Assembly: GCF_005221325.1 (NCBI RefSeq)
Contig: NZ_CP039889.1
Location: forward strand, 1,748,501-1,812,500
Source of the DNA: Agrobacterium tumefaciens
GTDB taxonomy: Bacteria; Pseudomonadota; Alphaproteobacteria; Rhizobiales; Rhizobiaceae
Length of the DNA: 64,000 nucleotides
Direction: 5' to 3'
In this document: positions 45,144 to 54,792 of the stretch, piece by piece
Layout: every line of letters starts with the position of its first letter
Position numbering within the stretch: the first letter of the stretch is position 1
Notes under the pieces: generated by a model
Databases searched by the model: none
What the model was told of the DNA's origin: nothing
Seen by the model: only the letters and a program-made list of their open reading frames with translations
Program-made: the position numbers and the translations under genes

Positions 45144-46043
45144 ATGGGGCGGCGGTTTGATCATCTCGGCGATGTGGAGGCATTCATCACCGTTGCCGAA
45201 AAAGGCTCAATGACCGAAGCGGCCGTTGCGCTTGCGACGACGGCATCGGTTCTCAGCAGGGCGATCACCCGTCTGGAAATCCGGCTTGGCGCCCAACTGA
45301 TGCGGCGAACCACACGGCGCCTGAGTTTGACGGATGAAGGTCGCGCCTATCTCGAACAGGCACGCGCGGCGCTTTCGATGATCGACGATGCGGAGCGGGC
45401 AATTCAGGGGCCGACGGGAGCCTCGTTGACCGGCCATGTCCGCATCAGCGTACCGACGACCTATGGCCACTACCGGCTGCCTGCCATGCTGGAGCGTTTC
45501 ATGCAGGCCTATCCAGAAGTCCAGATCGAATTGAGCATCACCAATCGCAACGTCGATCTGGTGGCGGAAGGTTACGATCTGGCGATCCGCCTCGGCCCCT
45601 TGCCCGATAGCGGGCTGGTGGCGCGCAAACTGGAAGATGCGCCGTTGCGTCTAGTTGCAGCCCCGCATTATCTCGAACGGGCGGGCATCCCTCGGCATGT
45701 CGAGGACCTGGCGGAACACCAGTGTCTGCCTTTCGTGATGCCGAGCACGGGGCGTTGCGCGCCGTGGCTGTTTCATGTCGACGGTCGCGATCTGGACTGG
45801 ACGCCGCCCGGCCGCATCCGCGTGCTTGACGATGTGTTGGGTGTCGTGTCCCTGGCCGAAAGCGGACTTGGCATCTGCCAGACCTATAATTTCATCATTC
45901 GTGACCGCGTCAAAAAGGGGCGTCTTGTCGAGGTGCTGGATCATGCGCAGGGCCGCTCCCGGCCTTTTTCGCTGATCTTTGCTCCGCACCGCCGCCTGTC
46001 GGCGGCGACACGCACGCTCATCGACTTTCTCGCGGAGAAATAA
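45144..46043 (+). CDS. LysR-family transcriptional regulator
   Basis: About 299 residues. The HTH MTEAAVALATTASVLSRAIT is followed by an effector domain with VQIELSITNRNVDLVAEGYD. The ATG at 45144 has AAGGGG upstream; the longer frame from 45033 would add 37 unlikely residues. It is divergent from the two DJ-1 genes. Confidence 0.9.
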   Translation: MGRRFDHLGDVEAFITVAEKGSMTEAAVALATTASVLSRAITRLEIRLGAQLMRRTTRRLSLTDEGRAYLEQARAALSMIDDAERAIQGPTGASLTGHVRISVPTTYGHYRLPAMLERFMQAYPEVQIELSITNRNVDLVAEGYDLAIRLGPLPDSGLVARKLEDAPLRLVAAPHYLERAGIPRHVEDLAEHQCLPFVMPSTGRCAPWLFHVDGRDLDWTPPGRIRVLDDVLGVVSLAESGLGICQTYNFIIRDRVKKGRLVEVLDHAQGRSRPFSLIFAPHRRLSAATRTLIDFLAEK

Positions 46044-46068
46044 TCGCGAGCGGGCTGTGCTGCCGGTT

Positions 46069-47193
46069 TCAGAGTTCGATGACCTGCCGAACGGCGCTTC
46101 CGTCGTGCAGACGATCGAACCCTTCATTGATGTCTTCTAGCTTCAGCCTGCCGCTCAGAAGGCGGTTCACCGGCAACCGGCCATCGCGATAAAGGGCGAT
46201 AAAGCGCGGAATATCTCTGACTGGCACGCAGGTGCCGATATAGCTGCCCTTGAGCGTCCGCTCCTCGCCGACGAGCTGCACGACATTGACCGGCAGGGCA
46301 GCACCCGGCGGCGGCAGACCGGCGGTAACGGTGGTGCCGCCGCGCCTCGTCATCCTGAAAGCGTTTTCGAGGGCACGAACGGACCCGGCCATCTCGAAGG
46401 CATAATCAGCGCCGCCGGAGGTGATCTCGCGAACCTGCTCCACGGCATCCTCATCGCGTCCGTTCACGACCGCGGTCGCGCCCAGTTCGCTGGCAAGCGC
46501 AAGCTTTTCCTCGGAAAGATCGACGGCGACGATCTTGCTGGCGCCCGCCGCCCGCGCACCGAGGACCGCGGCAAGGCCCACACCGCCAAGCCCGATGACG
46601 ACGGTAGTCGAGCCGGCCCTGACCCTGGCCGTATTCACGACAGCGCCGACGCCGGTGAGAACCGCGCAGCCGAAAAGCGCCGCCTCGACAAAGGGCAGAT
46701 CGCGGTCGATCTTGACCAGCGAATTGCGCGACACGACGGCATATTCGGCAAAGGCCGATACACCAAGGTGATGGTGGACGGCCTTTCCATGATAGTTCAG
46801 GCGGGTGGCGCCACCCAGCAGCCTGCCTGCGGCATTGGCGGCGGCGCCCGGCTCGCACAGGGCGGGCCTGCCTTCCGCACAGGGCAGGCAATGCCCGCAA
46901 CTCGGCATGAAGACCATGACGACATGATCGCCGGGCTCGAGATCGCGCACGCCTTCGCCCAGTGCCTCGACGACGCCTGCCGCTTCGTGCCCGAGCGCCA
47001 TCGGCATCGGGCGGGGCCGGTCACCGTTAATGACGGAAAGATCGGAATGGCAGAGGCCCGCGGCACGGATGCGGACGAGGACTTCGCCCGGACCGGGCGG
47101 AGCAAGCTCGATCTCTTCGATCGCAAGCGGCCTGCTGGTGGCGTAAGGGTGAGACATATTCGTCTCTCGCAACATCGCGGCTTTGACCTGCAT
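46069..47193 (-). CDS. Zinc-dependent alcohol dehydrogenase (MDR family, class III-like)
   Basis: About 374 residues. The catalytic zinc site is in GLCHSDLSV and ALGHEAAGVV, the structural zinc cysteines are in SCGHCLPCAEGRPALC, and the NAD-binding motif is VVIGLGGVGLAAVLGA. It oxidises an alcohol, possibly a glutathione adduct, to an aldehyde with NAD+. GGGAGG lies before the ATG at 47193. It is transcribed in the same direction as the LysR gene upstream, about 80 bases away, and may be regulated by it. Confidence 0.92.
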   Translation of the reverse strand: MQVKAAMLRETNMSHPYATSRPLAIEEIELAPPGPGEVLVRIRAAGLCHSDLSVINGDRPRPMPMALGHEAAGVVEALGEGVRDLEPGDHVVMVFMPSCGHCLPCAEGRPALCEPGAAANAAGRLLGGATRLNYHGKAVHHHLGVSAFAEYAVVSRNSLVKIDRDLPFVEAALFGCAVLTGVGAVVNTARVRAGSTTVVIGLGGVGLAAVLGARAAGASKIVAVDLSEEKLALASELGATAVVNGRDEDAVEQVREITSGGADYAFEMAGSVRALENAFRMTRRGGTTVTAGLPPPGAALPVNVVQLVGEERTLKGSYIGTCVPVRDIPRFIALYRDGRLPVNRLLSGRLKLEDINEGFDRLHDGSAVRQVIEL

Positions 47194-47271
47194 TCTTTCT
47201 GCCTCCCCGTAAAGTCGTTCATCAATGCCATTTTCCCACAGCATTGAGAACATGCGCAATTCCTTCAGCCG

Positions 47272-48180
47272 CTATGCCCGGTCCTTGCCGACATGTTCAG
47301 CCAGAAAGTCTATGAAGGCGCGGATGCGAGTCGCAAGGTGCTCATGTCCGGCGAAGACGGCATGGATTTCTTCGACATCTTCGGGATTGTAGTCCTCCAG
47401 CACGGGGACGAGCGTCCCGGCATCAATATCGGGCTGGACATGGAACTGGCCGACCCGGCCGAGACCGCTACCAGCAAGACAGAGCCAGCGCATGATCATG
47501 CCGCTGTTGACGGAGCTGTTGCCGGATACCGGCAGGCGGTAGATTTCCGCCGATCCCGGATCGCGGAACGGCCACTCATTGAGGCTGCGCCGGAAGTTGA
47601 AACTGAAGCAATTATGGGCGGCGAGATCGGCTGGTGTTTTCGGCATTCCATGCCGTTTTATGTAGGAGGGCGAAGCGATAATGACCCGCCGGCTTTCGAG
47701 CAATTTCCTGGCTTTCAGGGATGAATCATCCATGGCCCCGGAGCGGATGGCGATATCCGTCCGCTCCTCGATGAGGCCAATGATGCCGTCGGTCAGCGAG
47801 ATATCGAGCTGGACTTCGGGATAAAGTTCGAGAAAGGCCGGTACGAGCGGAAGGAGATACCGTTCGCCGAAGCCAACGGAAGCATTCACCCGCAGCAATC
47901 CCCGCGGCACCAGTTTTCCGCCCGCCGCCACGATCTGCTCCGTCTCGGCGATATCGGCCAGAATTCTCCGGGCGCGTGCCAGATAGACCTCTCCCTCCGG
48001 CGTCAGCGTCATCATTCGGGTGGAGCGGACAAGCAGGCGGGTTCCGAGCCGGTCCTCGATGCGGGTGACGAGCTTGCTGACGGCCGATGGCGAGAGCTTC
48101 AGGCGTCGTCCCGCTGCCGAAAAACTCTGCAATTCCGCAGCGCTTACAAACACTTCCATTTCGCCGGTACGATTGTCCAT
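47272..48180 (-). CDS. LysR-family transcriptional regulator
   Basis: The 302-residue regulator has the HTH FSAAGRRLKLSPSAVSKLVT and an effector domain with VQLDISLTDGIIGLIEERTD. It is divergent from the MFS exporter gene and followed by the alcohol dehydrogenase gene. Control of the divergent MFS gene is the common arrangement. Confidence 0.91.
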   Translation of the reverse strand: MDNRTGEMEVFVSAAELQSFSAAGRRLKLSPSAVSKLVTRIEDRLGTRLLVRSTRMMTLTPEGEVYLARARRILADIAETEQIVAAGGKLVPRGLLRVNASVGFGERYLLPLVPAFLELYPEVQLDISLTDGIIGLIEERTDIAIRSGAMDDSSLKARKLLESRRVIIASPSYIKRHGMPKTPADLAAHNCFSFNFRRSLNEWPFRDPGSAEIYRLPVSGNSSVNSGMIMRWLCLAGSGLGRVGQFHVQPDIDAGTLVPVLEDYNPEDVEEIHAVFAGHEHLATRIRAFIDFLAEHVGKDRA

Positions 48181-48335
48181 CTACCCAACCTGTGAATTCA
48201 ATTCAAAGCTATTTATCCAATAGTGTCGATTATCACACAAGCCCTCTTCGACCATATTGCATCACAGCAATTCCAACCGACAGCGACGCTGTCCCTGCAA
48301 CCCTCACCCGGGCGGTGAGCGGAGAGGAACCTGTC

Positions 48336-49517
48336 ATGCCCCTAGCCATCTTCGCCTTGACGATCGCGGCCTATGCGATCGGAACAACGGAATTTGTCAT
48401 TGTCGGCCTTCTGCCAACGGTGGCGAACGACCTCCACATCACCCTGCCGCTTGCTGGCCTCATCGTCAGCGTTTACGCGCTCGGCGTCACCTTCGGCGCG
48501 CCGATCCTGACGGCGCTCACCGGCAAGATTGAAAGAAAGCCGCTGCTGCTTGGCCTGATGGCCCTGTTCATCGTCGGCAATACCGTCGCGGCCCTTTCGC
48601 TCAGCTATGAGATGTTACTCGTCGCCCGCGTGATCGCCGCCTTTGCCCATGGCGTCTTCTTCTCTGTCGGCGCGACCATTGCCGCCGATCTCGTGCCGGA
48701 AAACCGCCGCGCTTCCGCGATTGCCATGATGTTCATGGGGTTGACCGTCGCCATCGTCACCGGCGTGCCGCTCGGCACCTATATCGGTCAGGTCTTCGGC
48801 TGGCGTGCGACATTCTGGGCCGTGGCCGCTCTCGGCATCGTTGCTCTTGCCGGCATTGCCGCCCTGTTGCCGAATACGCTGAAAAAAGCCCCTCCGGCGA
48901 GCATTCTCGATCAGGTCCGTGTTCTCGGCTCCGGTCGTCTGCTCATCGTCTTCGCCATGACCGCTCTCGGTTACGGTGGCACCTTCGTCGCCTTCACCTT
49001 CCTGGCGCCGATCCTTCAGGATGTCACCGGCTTCTCCGAATCCAGCGTCAGCCTGATCCTTGTGCTCTACGGCATTGCCATCGCTGCCGGTAATATCGGC
49101 GGCGGCAAGATCGCCAACCACAACCCGGTCAAGGCGCTGATCGGCCTCTTCCTGGCGCAAGCCATCGTGTTGCTCGTCTTTTCCTTCACGGCCGTCTCGC
49201 CGGTCCTGACCCTCATCACGCTGGCAGCACTCGGCTTCCTGTCCTTTGCCAACGTCCCGGGGCTGCAGCTTTATGTCGTGCAGCTCGCCAAGGAACACCG
49301 TCCGGGTGCCGTCGATGTCGCCTCGGCGTTGAACATCGCCGCCTTCAATCTCGGCATCGCCATCGGCGCATGGCTCGGCGGTCTGGTCGTTGAATCGCCG
49401 TTGGGTCTCGTATCAACCCCGTGGGTCGGCGCCATCCTCGTCGCGGTCGCCCTGCTGCTGACCATCTGGAGCAACGCACTCGACCGCCGTGCGGCCCCCG
49501 TGCTGAAGGCCGCCTGA
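48336..49517 (+). CDS. MFS transporter (DHA1/AraJ-like efflux)
   Basis: The 393-residue protein has twelve predicted helices and opens with AAYAIGTTEFVIVGLLPTVA, typical of AraJ/NepI-type drug:H+ antiporters and sugar efflux permeases. ALTGKIERKPLLLGLM corresponds to motif A. The ATG at 48336 starts at the first helix; the frame from 48087 overlaps the LysR gene. It exports an unknown small molecule and is probably under the divergent LysR gene. Confidence 0.9.
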   Translation: MPLAIFALTIAAYAIGTTEFVIVGLLPTVANDLHITLPLAGLIVSVYALGVTFGAPILTALTGKIERKPLLLGLMALFIVGNTVAALSLSYEMLLVARVIAAFAHGVFFSVGATIAADLVPENRRASAIAMMFMGLTVAIVTGVPLGTYIGQVFGWRATFWAVAALGIVALAGIAALLPNTLKKAPPASILDQVRVLGSGRLLIVFAMTALGYGGTFVAFTFLAPILQDVTGFSESSVSLILVLYGIAIAAGNIGGGKIANHNPVKALIGLFLAQAIVLLVFSFTAVSPVLTLITLAALGFLSFANVPGLQLYVVQLAKEHRPGAVDVASALNIAAFNLGIAIGAWLGGLVVESPLGLVSTPWVGAILVAVALLLTIWSNALDRRAAPVLKAA

Positions 49518-49598
49518 CGTTGGCAAGTTTGGTGTGACAGCTGAATTGTCATCCATGCCCACCCTCTAAAGCTTCAACTAAAAACCAAGGAGAAACCA

Positions 49599-50432
49599 AT
49601 GCACACTGTAACCGCCAACGGCGCCACTATTCCGGCCCTCGGCTTCGGCACCTTCCGCATACCCGGCCCCGATGTTCTCAGGATTGTTCCGCATGCGTTG
49701 AAGGTTGGCTTCCGCCATGTGGACACCGCGCAGATCTATGGCAATGAAGCGGAAGTCGGCGAAGCCATCGTCAATTCCGGTGTGGCGCGCGGCGATATCT
49801 TCCTGACCACCAAGGTCTGGGTCGAGAATTACGGGCATGACGCCTTCATCAAATCCGTTGACGAGAGCCTGAAGAAGCTGAAGACCGATTATGTCGATCT
49901 GCTTCTGCTGCACTGGCCGAATGAAGCGGTTTCGCTCGCCGAGCAGATCGGCGCGCTGAACGAGGTGAAGGAAGCCGGCAAGGTTCGCCACATCGGTGTT
50001 TCCAACTTCCATACCGAGTTGATGGCTGAATCGATCAAGCTCTCCAAGGCTCCGATCGTCACCAACCAGATAGAATACCATCCCTACATCAACCAGGACG
50101 TCGTCATCGCCGCGGCGAAGAAAGCCGGCATGTCGATCACCGGCTATTATGGTATGGCCGACGGCAAGGTCTTTAACGACGCCGTCCTTAGGGATATCGG
50201 TGCCCGACACAGCAAATCGGTCGCGCAGGTGGTGCTGCGCTGGCTCGTTCAGCAGGAGGGCGTCATTGCGCTGTCCAAGACGGTCGATGAGGCCCGCGTT
50301 GCCGAAAACTTCGCGATTTTCGATTTCGCACTCTCGGTCGATGAAATGGCCGCCATCCACGCGCTGGCCGTTCCCGGCGGCCGCATCGTCTCGCCGGACG
50401 GCCTTGCGCCGGTCTGGGACAAGGCTGCCTGA
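49599..50432 (+). CDS. Aldo/keto reductase (DkgB-like)
   Basis: The 277-residue (beta/alpha)8 reductase has the catalytic tetrad: Asp and Tyr in FRHVDTAQIYGNEAEVG, Lys in LTTKVW and His in LLLLHWPN. The NADPH-binding part is ALSKTVDEARVAENFAIFD. It most resembles 2,5-diketo-D-gluconate reductase B, which also reduces methylglyoxal and other aldehydes. AAGGAG lies before the ATG. It may share a transcript with the MFS gene 80 bases upstream. Confidence 0.92.
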   Translation: MHTVTANGATIPALGFGTFRIPGPDVLRIVPHALKVGFRHVDTAQIYGNEAEVGEAIVNSGVARGDIFLTTKVWVENYGHDAFIKSVDESLKKLKTDYVDLLLLHWPNEAVSLAEQIGALNEVKEAGKVRHIGVSNFHTELMAESIKLSKAPIVTNQIEYHPYINQDVVIAAAKKAGMSITGYYGMADGKVFNDAVLRDIGARHSKSVAQVVLRWLVQQEGVIALSKTVDEARVAENFAIFDFALSVDEMAAIHALAVPGGRIVSPDGLAPVWDKAA

Positions 50433-50441
50433 TAATGGGAG

Positions 50442-50464
50442 GGGAGGGGCATCCTGCCTCTCCC
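50442..50464 (+). terminator. Terminator hairpin after the aldo/keto reductase gene
   Basis: GGGAGGGGCA and TGCCTCTCCC form a 10-base stem with one G-U pair and a TCC loop, 9 bases after the stop, followed by TTCATTCGTTC. Confidence 0.65.
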
Positions 50465-50707
50465 TTCATTCGTTCAAATGCCCATTGTGGATGGAACGCG
50501 TCTTCGGCAGCTGGGGAGAGTTCGCTTCGCCTCTTGCCGGCCCTCGGAGGCGACGCAGACCTCTGATTTCTGCAACTTAAACAGCAGGCGACAAAGGCGG
50601 CAGAATTTGATAAATTACAAGTCAGCCGGTTGCGGTTTGACGCACGGATAAAGTCACCGGGCGTTCCGGTGCCGCCAGCCGGATCATGGCGCAGGAGGAG
50701 AAGTGCT

Positions 50708-51523
50708 ATGACGGCATTCCATGTCATGGCCGGTGCGAGCGGAGAATTTACTCGCCCGGAAGTTCGCAAGATCGGCGTTGCAGATATTGTCGATGCGTTG
50801 CGGCTGGGACTTGATGACTTCAAGGAGAAGCCATCCCACTATGTCTTTCTCTGTCTTATGTATCCGATTGCCGGCGTTTTTCTGGTGATGTGGAGTTCCG
50901 GTGCAAATCTGCTGCCGTTGATTTATCCGCTGATGTCGGGTTTTGCGCTGATCGGGCCGATCGCGGCCATCGGCCTTTATGAGATCAGCAGGCGGCGCGA
51001 GCAGGGGCTGGATACCTCATGGCGCCACGCGCTGGAGGTTCGTCACTCTCCGGCCATGCCGTCGATCGTCGCGGTCGCCGTCATGCTGCTTGCGCTTTTC
51101 GCGGTCTGGCTGATTGTTGCGCAAAGCATCTATACAGCGACTTTCGATGCGGCCGGTCCCGCCTCGCTCTCGACATTTGTGTCGGATGTGATGACCACTT
51201 CGCAGGGCCTTTCCCTCATCATCTGGGGCAATCTGGCCGGTTTCGTTTTCGCGGTCATCGTGCTGGCGACAACGGTGGTGACGTTTCCGCTGCTGCTTGA
51301 CCGGGATGTCGGTGCAGTCGCGGCGGTGGATGCGAGCATACGCGCCACGCTTGCCAATCCGGTTCCGGTGGCGCTTTGGGGCCTGATCGTCGCGGCATTG
51401 CTTTTCGTGGGCACGATCCCGGCCTTTATCGGCCTTGCGGTCGTCATGCCCATCCTCGGACATTCGACCTGGCACCTCTATCGAAAATTGATCGTCCCCG
51501 GTTATCCAGGCCACAAGCCTTGA
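50708..51523 (+). CDS. DUF2189 family membrane protein
   Basis: About 271 residues with five to six predicted membrane helices. It has the family segments RKIGVADIVDALRLGLDDF and GFALIGPIAAIGLYEISRRR, and FKEKPSHYVFLCLMYPIAGV. Function is unknown, but the family often sits beside terminal oxidase genes, as here. GGAGGAG lies before the ATG at 50708. It is the first gene of the rightward run leading into cytochrome c and the oxidase, so a role in respiration or oxidase insertion is possible. Confidence 0.85.
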   Translation: MTAFHVMAGASGEFTRPEVRKIGVADIVDALRLGLDDFKEKPSHYVFLCLMYPIAGVFLVMWSSGANLLPLIYPLMSGFALIGPIAAIGLYEISRRREQGLDTSWRHALEVRHSPAMPSIVAVAVMLLALFAVWLIVAQSIYTATFDAAGPASLSTFVSDVMTTSQGLSLIIWGNLAGFVFAVIVLATTVVTFPLLLDRDVGAVAAVDASIRATLANPVPVALWGLIVAALLFVGTIPAFIGLAVVMPILGHSTWHLYRKLIVPGYPGHKP

Positions 51524-51626
51524 ATTCATAAGGAAATCTATCCGTAGATCATCCTCCTTGCCGTTGCGGCTCCCGCTCAAAGGGGGCCGTGACGGTCGGG
51601 ATGGCCATGGAGAGTGCGAGGATGCC

Positions 51627-52013
51627 ATGTGGTATCGTTTTCTTCCGATCTGTCTGCTTTTCGCCATTGCTTTCCCGATCGAGGTCGGCGCGCAGGAGGG
51701 CGATCCTGCCGCCGGGGCTACCGTTTTCAAAAAATGCGGCATTTGTCATGTCGCCGAAACGGACCAGAACAAGGTCGGTCCCTCGCTGAACGGCCTGTTC
51801 GGCAGGACCGCCGGCACACACCCGAACTTCGCCTATTCGCAGGCGATGCAGGATGCGGGCAAGACGGGTCTGGTATGGAACGAGACATCGCTGCGCGACT
51901 ATCTGCACGACCCCAAGACGAAGGTGAAGGGCACGAAGATGGCCTTTGTCGGACTGAAGGACGACACCGACATCACCAATCTGATCGCCTATCTGAAGCA
52001 ATATTCGAAATAG
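51627..52013 (+). CDS. Class I c-type cytochrome (cytochrome c2/c550-like)
   Basis: The 128-residue protein has a signal peptide (MWYRFLPICLLFAIAFPIEV, cleavage near GAQ) and one heme-binding CxxCH in FKKCGICHVAETD. The distal Met ligand is in VKGTKMAFVGL. It is a periplasmic electron carrier of the mitochondrial cytochrome c type. Its place between DUF2189 and oxidase subunit II suggests that it delivers electrons to this oxidase. GAGG precedes the ATG. Confidence 0.92.
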   Translation: MWYRFLPICLLFAIAFPIEVGAQEGDPAAGATVFKKCGICHVAETDQNKVGPSLNGLFGRTAGTHPNFAYSQAMQDAGKTGLVWNETSLRDYLHDPKTKVKGTKMAFVGLKDDTDITNLIAYLKQYSK

Positions 52014-52142
52014 CTGGATAAAATGGGCGGGACGAGCCGCTGCCGTTACCGCAATTGCCCGGACGGCCTGTTAATGAGATAATGCTAATATGCTTCGCGA
52101 CAGGCTCGTGGAGATATTCGCGGCCGGGTCAGGGAGGAGACG

Positions 52143-52958
52143 ATGGCTGTCGTTGTGGTTCTCGTTCTGCTGGTGGTGGGATCGATCGCATTCCACCTGC
52201 TGAGCCCCTGGTGGTGGACGCCGATCGCCTCCAACTGGAGCTATATCGACAATACGATCATCATCACTTTCTGGATCACCGGTTTTGTTTTCTCGGCCAT
52301 CGTTCTGTTCGTCGCCTATTGCGTGTTCCGCTTCAGGCACCGCGCCGGAAACCGGGCGGCATACCAGCCGGAAAACAGGCGTCTGGAAGCGTGGCTGGCG
52401 GGTGGCACCGGGGTCGGGGTGGCGGCAATGCTTCTGCCTGGCCTTTTCGTGTGGAACCAGTTCGTGACGGTGCCTGATGGTGCGAGCGAGGTGGAAGTCG
52501 TCGGTCAGCAATGGCAATGGAGTTTCCGGCTACCCGGAGCGGACGGTCGGCTCGGGCGGGCGGATACGCGGGCCATCACGCCGGAAAATCCGCTCGGTTT
52601 GAACAAAAACGATCCCGCCGGAATGGACGATGTCATCGTTGAAGGCGGTGAGTTGCATCTGCCTGTCGGCAGGCCGGTGAAAATGCTGCTGCGGGCGATT
52701 GATGTCGTCCATGATTTCTACGTGCCGGAGTTCCGGGCCAAGATGGACATGGTCCCCGGCTCGGTCACCTATTACTGGTTTACCCCGACGCGGACGGGAA
52801 CCTTCGAGGTTCTCTGCGCGGAATTGTGCGGCGTCGGACATCCGCAGATGCGTGGCACCGTCATCGTCGATACCGAGGCTGACTATCAGGCCTGGCTGGA
52901 GCAGCAGCCGACTTTTTCGAAATTGCTGGCCTCGGTGGAAATACCGGCGGCGAGATGA
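52143..52958 (+). CDS. ctaC: Cytochrome c oxidase subunit II
   Basis: The 271-residue subunit starts directly in a membrane helix (VVVVLVLLVVGSIAFHLL) with no lipobox, and has further helices at about 38-60 and 83-103. The periplasmic cupredoxin domain carries the dinuclear CuA site: His in AIDVVHDFYVPEF and the CAELCGVGHPQM motif (Cys, Glu, Cys, His and Met ligands). QWQWSFRLPG is the aromatic electron-entry region. It takes electrons from cytochrome c and passes them to heme a. GGAGGAG lies before the ATG. Confidence 0.95.
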   Translation: MAVVVVLVLLVVGSIAFHLLSPWWWTPIASNWSYIDNTIIITFWITGFVFSAIVLFVAYCVFRFRHRAGNRAAYQPENRRLEAWLAGGTGVGVAAMLLPGLFVWNQFVTVPDGASEVEVVGQQWQWSFRLPGADGRLGRADTRAITPENPLGLNKNDPAGMDDVIVEGGELHLPVGRPVKMLLRAIDVVHDFYVPEFRAKMDMVPGSVTYYWFTPTRTGTFEVLCAELCGVGHPQMRGTVIVDTEADYQAWLEQQPTFSKLLASVEIPAAR

Positions 52959-53013
52959 GCACCATGCATACCGGAAGGAAAAGCCGTATCGGAGGGAATA
53001 GGGAGGATGGAAT

Positions 53014-54792
53014 ATGGTCGAGACTGGATCCGTTGCCGGGCAGGCCATCGAGCCCGCTGAAGTCGAGGACGTCGAGCTTTATCACCCGAAAAGCTGGTGG
53101 ACGAAATATGTCTTCAGCCAGGATGCCAAGATCATCGCCATTCAATATTTCCTGACGGCCACGGCAATCGGCCTGGTTGCGCTGGTGCTGTCCTGGCTGA
53201 TGCGGCTGCAGCTCGGTTTTCCCGGCTATTTCTCCTTCATCGACGCGGAACATTATTATCAGTTCATCACTATGCACGGCATGATCATGGTGATCTATCT
53301 GCTCACCGCGCTGTTTCTCGGCGGTTTCGGCAATTACCTGATCCCGCTGATGCTCGGTGCGCGCGACATGGTTTTTCCCTATGCGAACATGCTGAGCTAC
53401 TGGCTCTATCTCTGCGCCGTCATCGTGCTGGTCGCGGGTTTCTTCGCGCCCGGTGGGCCGACGGGGGCCGGCTGGACGCTTTATCCGCCGCAGGCGCTGC
53501 TTTCGGGCACGCCGGGCGGGCGCGACTGGGGCATCATCCTGATGCTGTCGTCGCTGATCCTGTTCATCATCGGCTTCACCCTCGGCGGGCTGAATTACGT
53601 CGTCACCGTGTTGCAGGGGCGCACGCGCGGCATGACGCTGATGCGTATGCCGCTGACGATCTGGGGCATATTCACGGCGACCGCCATGGCGCTGCTCGCC
53701 TTCCCCGCACTCCTCGTCGCCGCCGTCATGATGTTGTTCGACCGGCTGCTCGGCACCAGCTTCTTCATGCCCTCCATCGTCGAGATGGGCGAACAGTTGA
53801 AGCAGGGGGGCGGTAGCCCCATCCTGTTCCAGCACCTGTTCTGGTTCTTCGGCCATCCGGAGGTCTATATCGTCGGGCTTCCGGCCTTCGGCATCGTCTC
53901 GGATCTCATCAGCACCCATGCGCGCAAGAATATCTTCGGTTACCGGATGATGGTCTGGGCGATCGTCATCATCGCGGCGCTGAGCTTCGTCGTCTGGGCG
54001 CATCATATGTATGTCAGCGGCATGAACCCGAACTTCGGCTTCTTTTTCGCCACCACGACGCTGATCATCGCCGTCCCGACGGCGATCAAGGTCTATAACT
54101 GGGTGCTGACGCTGTGGCGCGGCGATATCCATCTGAACCTTCCGATGCTGTTTGCGCTCGCCTTTATCGTCACCTTCATCAATGGCGGATTGACCGGTCT
54201 CTTCCTCGGTAACGTCGTGGTCGACGTGCCGCTTTCCGACACCATGTTCGTCGTCGCCCATTTCCACATGGTGATGGGGGTCGCACCGATCATGGTGATC
54301 TTCGGGGCGATCCACCATTGGTATCCGAAAGTCACGGGCCGGATGCTGAACACGGCGATGGGACATATCCATTTCTGGATCACCTTTCTCGGCGCCTATG
54401 CCATCTTCTTCCCGATGCACTATCTCGGGCTGATGGGCGTGCCACGCCGCTATTACGAGTTGGGCGAGACCGCTTTCATTCCACCATCTGCGCATACGCT
54501 GAACATGTTCATTTCCGTTGCTGCGCTGATCGTCGGCGCGGCGCAACTGCTGTTCCTGTTCAATCTCGCCTGGAGCCTGCGCTCGGGCAAACCGGCTGGC
54601 GGCAACCCATGGCGGGCGACGACTCTGGAATGGCAGACGCCGCAGACCCCGCCGGTCCACGGAAACTGGGGCAGGGACCTGCCTGTCGTTTATCGCTGGC
54701 CCTATGATTACAGCGTGCCCGGCGCGGATGAGGATTTCCTGCCGCAAAACCAGCCGGTGGCAACCGGGTCGTCCGCGAGGGCCTCGCCATGA
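53014..54792 (+). CDS. ctaD: Cytochrome c oxidase subunit I (aa3-type, heme-copper oxidase family A)
   Basis: The 592-residue catalytic subunit has the low-spin heme His in FITMHGMIMV, the D-channel region GARDMVFPYANMLSYW, GHPEVYIVGLP with the CuB His, the cross-linked Tyr and the family A Glu, the CuB pair AHHMYV, and the heme a3/heme a histidines in VVAHFHMVMG. It is complete and should reduce oxygen to water while pumping protons. Its stop overlaps the next start (ATGA). Confidence 0.97.
   Translation: MVETGSVAGQAIEPAEVEDVELYHPKSWWTKYVFSQDAKIIAIQYFLTATAIGLVALVLSWLMRLQLGFPGYFSFIDAEHYYQFITMHGMIMVIYLLTALFLGGFGNYLIPLMLGARDMVFPYANMLSYWLYLCAVIVLVAGFFAPGGPTGAGWTLYPPQALLSGTPGGRDWGIILMLSSLILFIIGFTLGGLNYVVTVLQGRTRGMTLMRMPLTIWGIFTATAMALLAFPALLVAAVMMLFDRLLGTSFFMPSIVEMGEQLKQGGGSPILFQHLFWFFGHPEVYIVGLPAFGIVSDLISTHARKNIFGYRMMVWAIVIIAALSFVVWAHHMYVSGMNPNFGFFFATTTLIIAVPTAIKVYNWVLTLWRGDIHLNLPMLFALAFIVTFINGGLTGLFLGNVVVDVPLSDTMFVVAHFHMVMGVAPIMVIFGAIHHWYPKVTGRMLNTAMGHIHFWITFLGAYAIFFPMHYLGLMGVPRRYYELGETAFIPPSAHTLNMFISVAALIVGAAQLLFLFNLAWSLRSGKPAGGNPWRATTLEWQTPQTPPVHGNWGRDLPVVYRWPYDYSVPGADEDFLPQNQPVATGSSARASP

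Noticed and set aside
50263..50823. Minus-strand frame across the gap upstream of DUF2189
   Set aside because: It overlaps the end of the aldo/keto reductase gene and the start of DUF2189. The composition is shadow-like and there is no ribosome site.
52861..54747. Long minus-strand open frame opposite ctaD
   Set aside because: Low-complexity, charged translation (runs of His, Asp, Arg, Glu) antisense to an unmistakable oxidase subunit I. Shadow.
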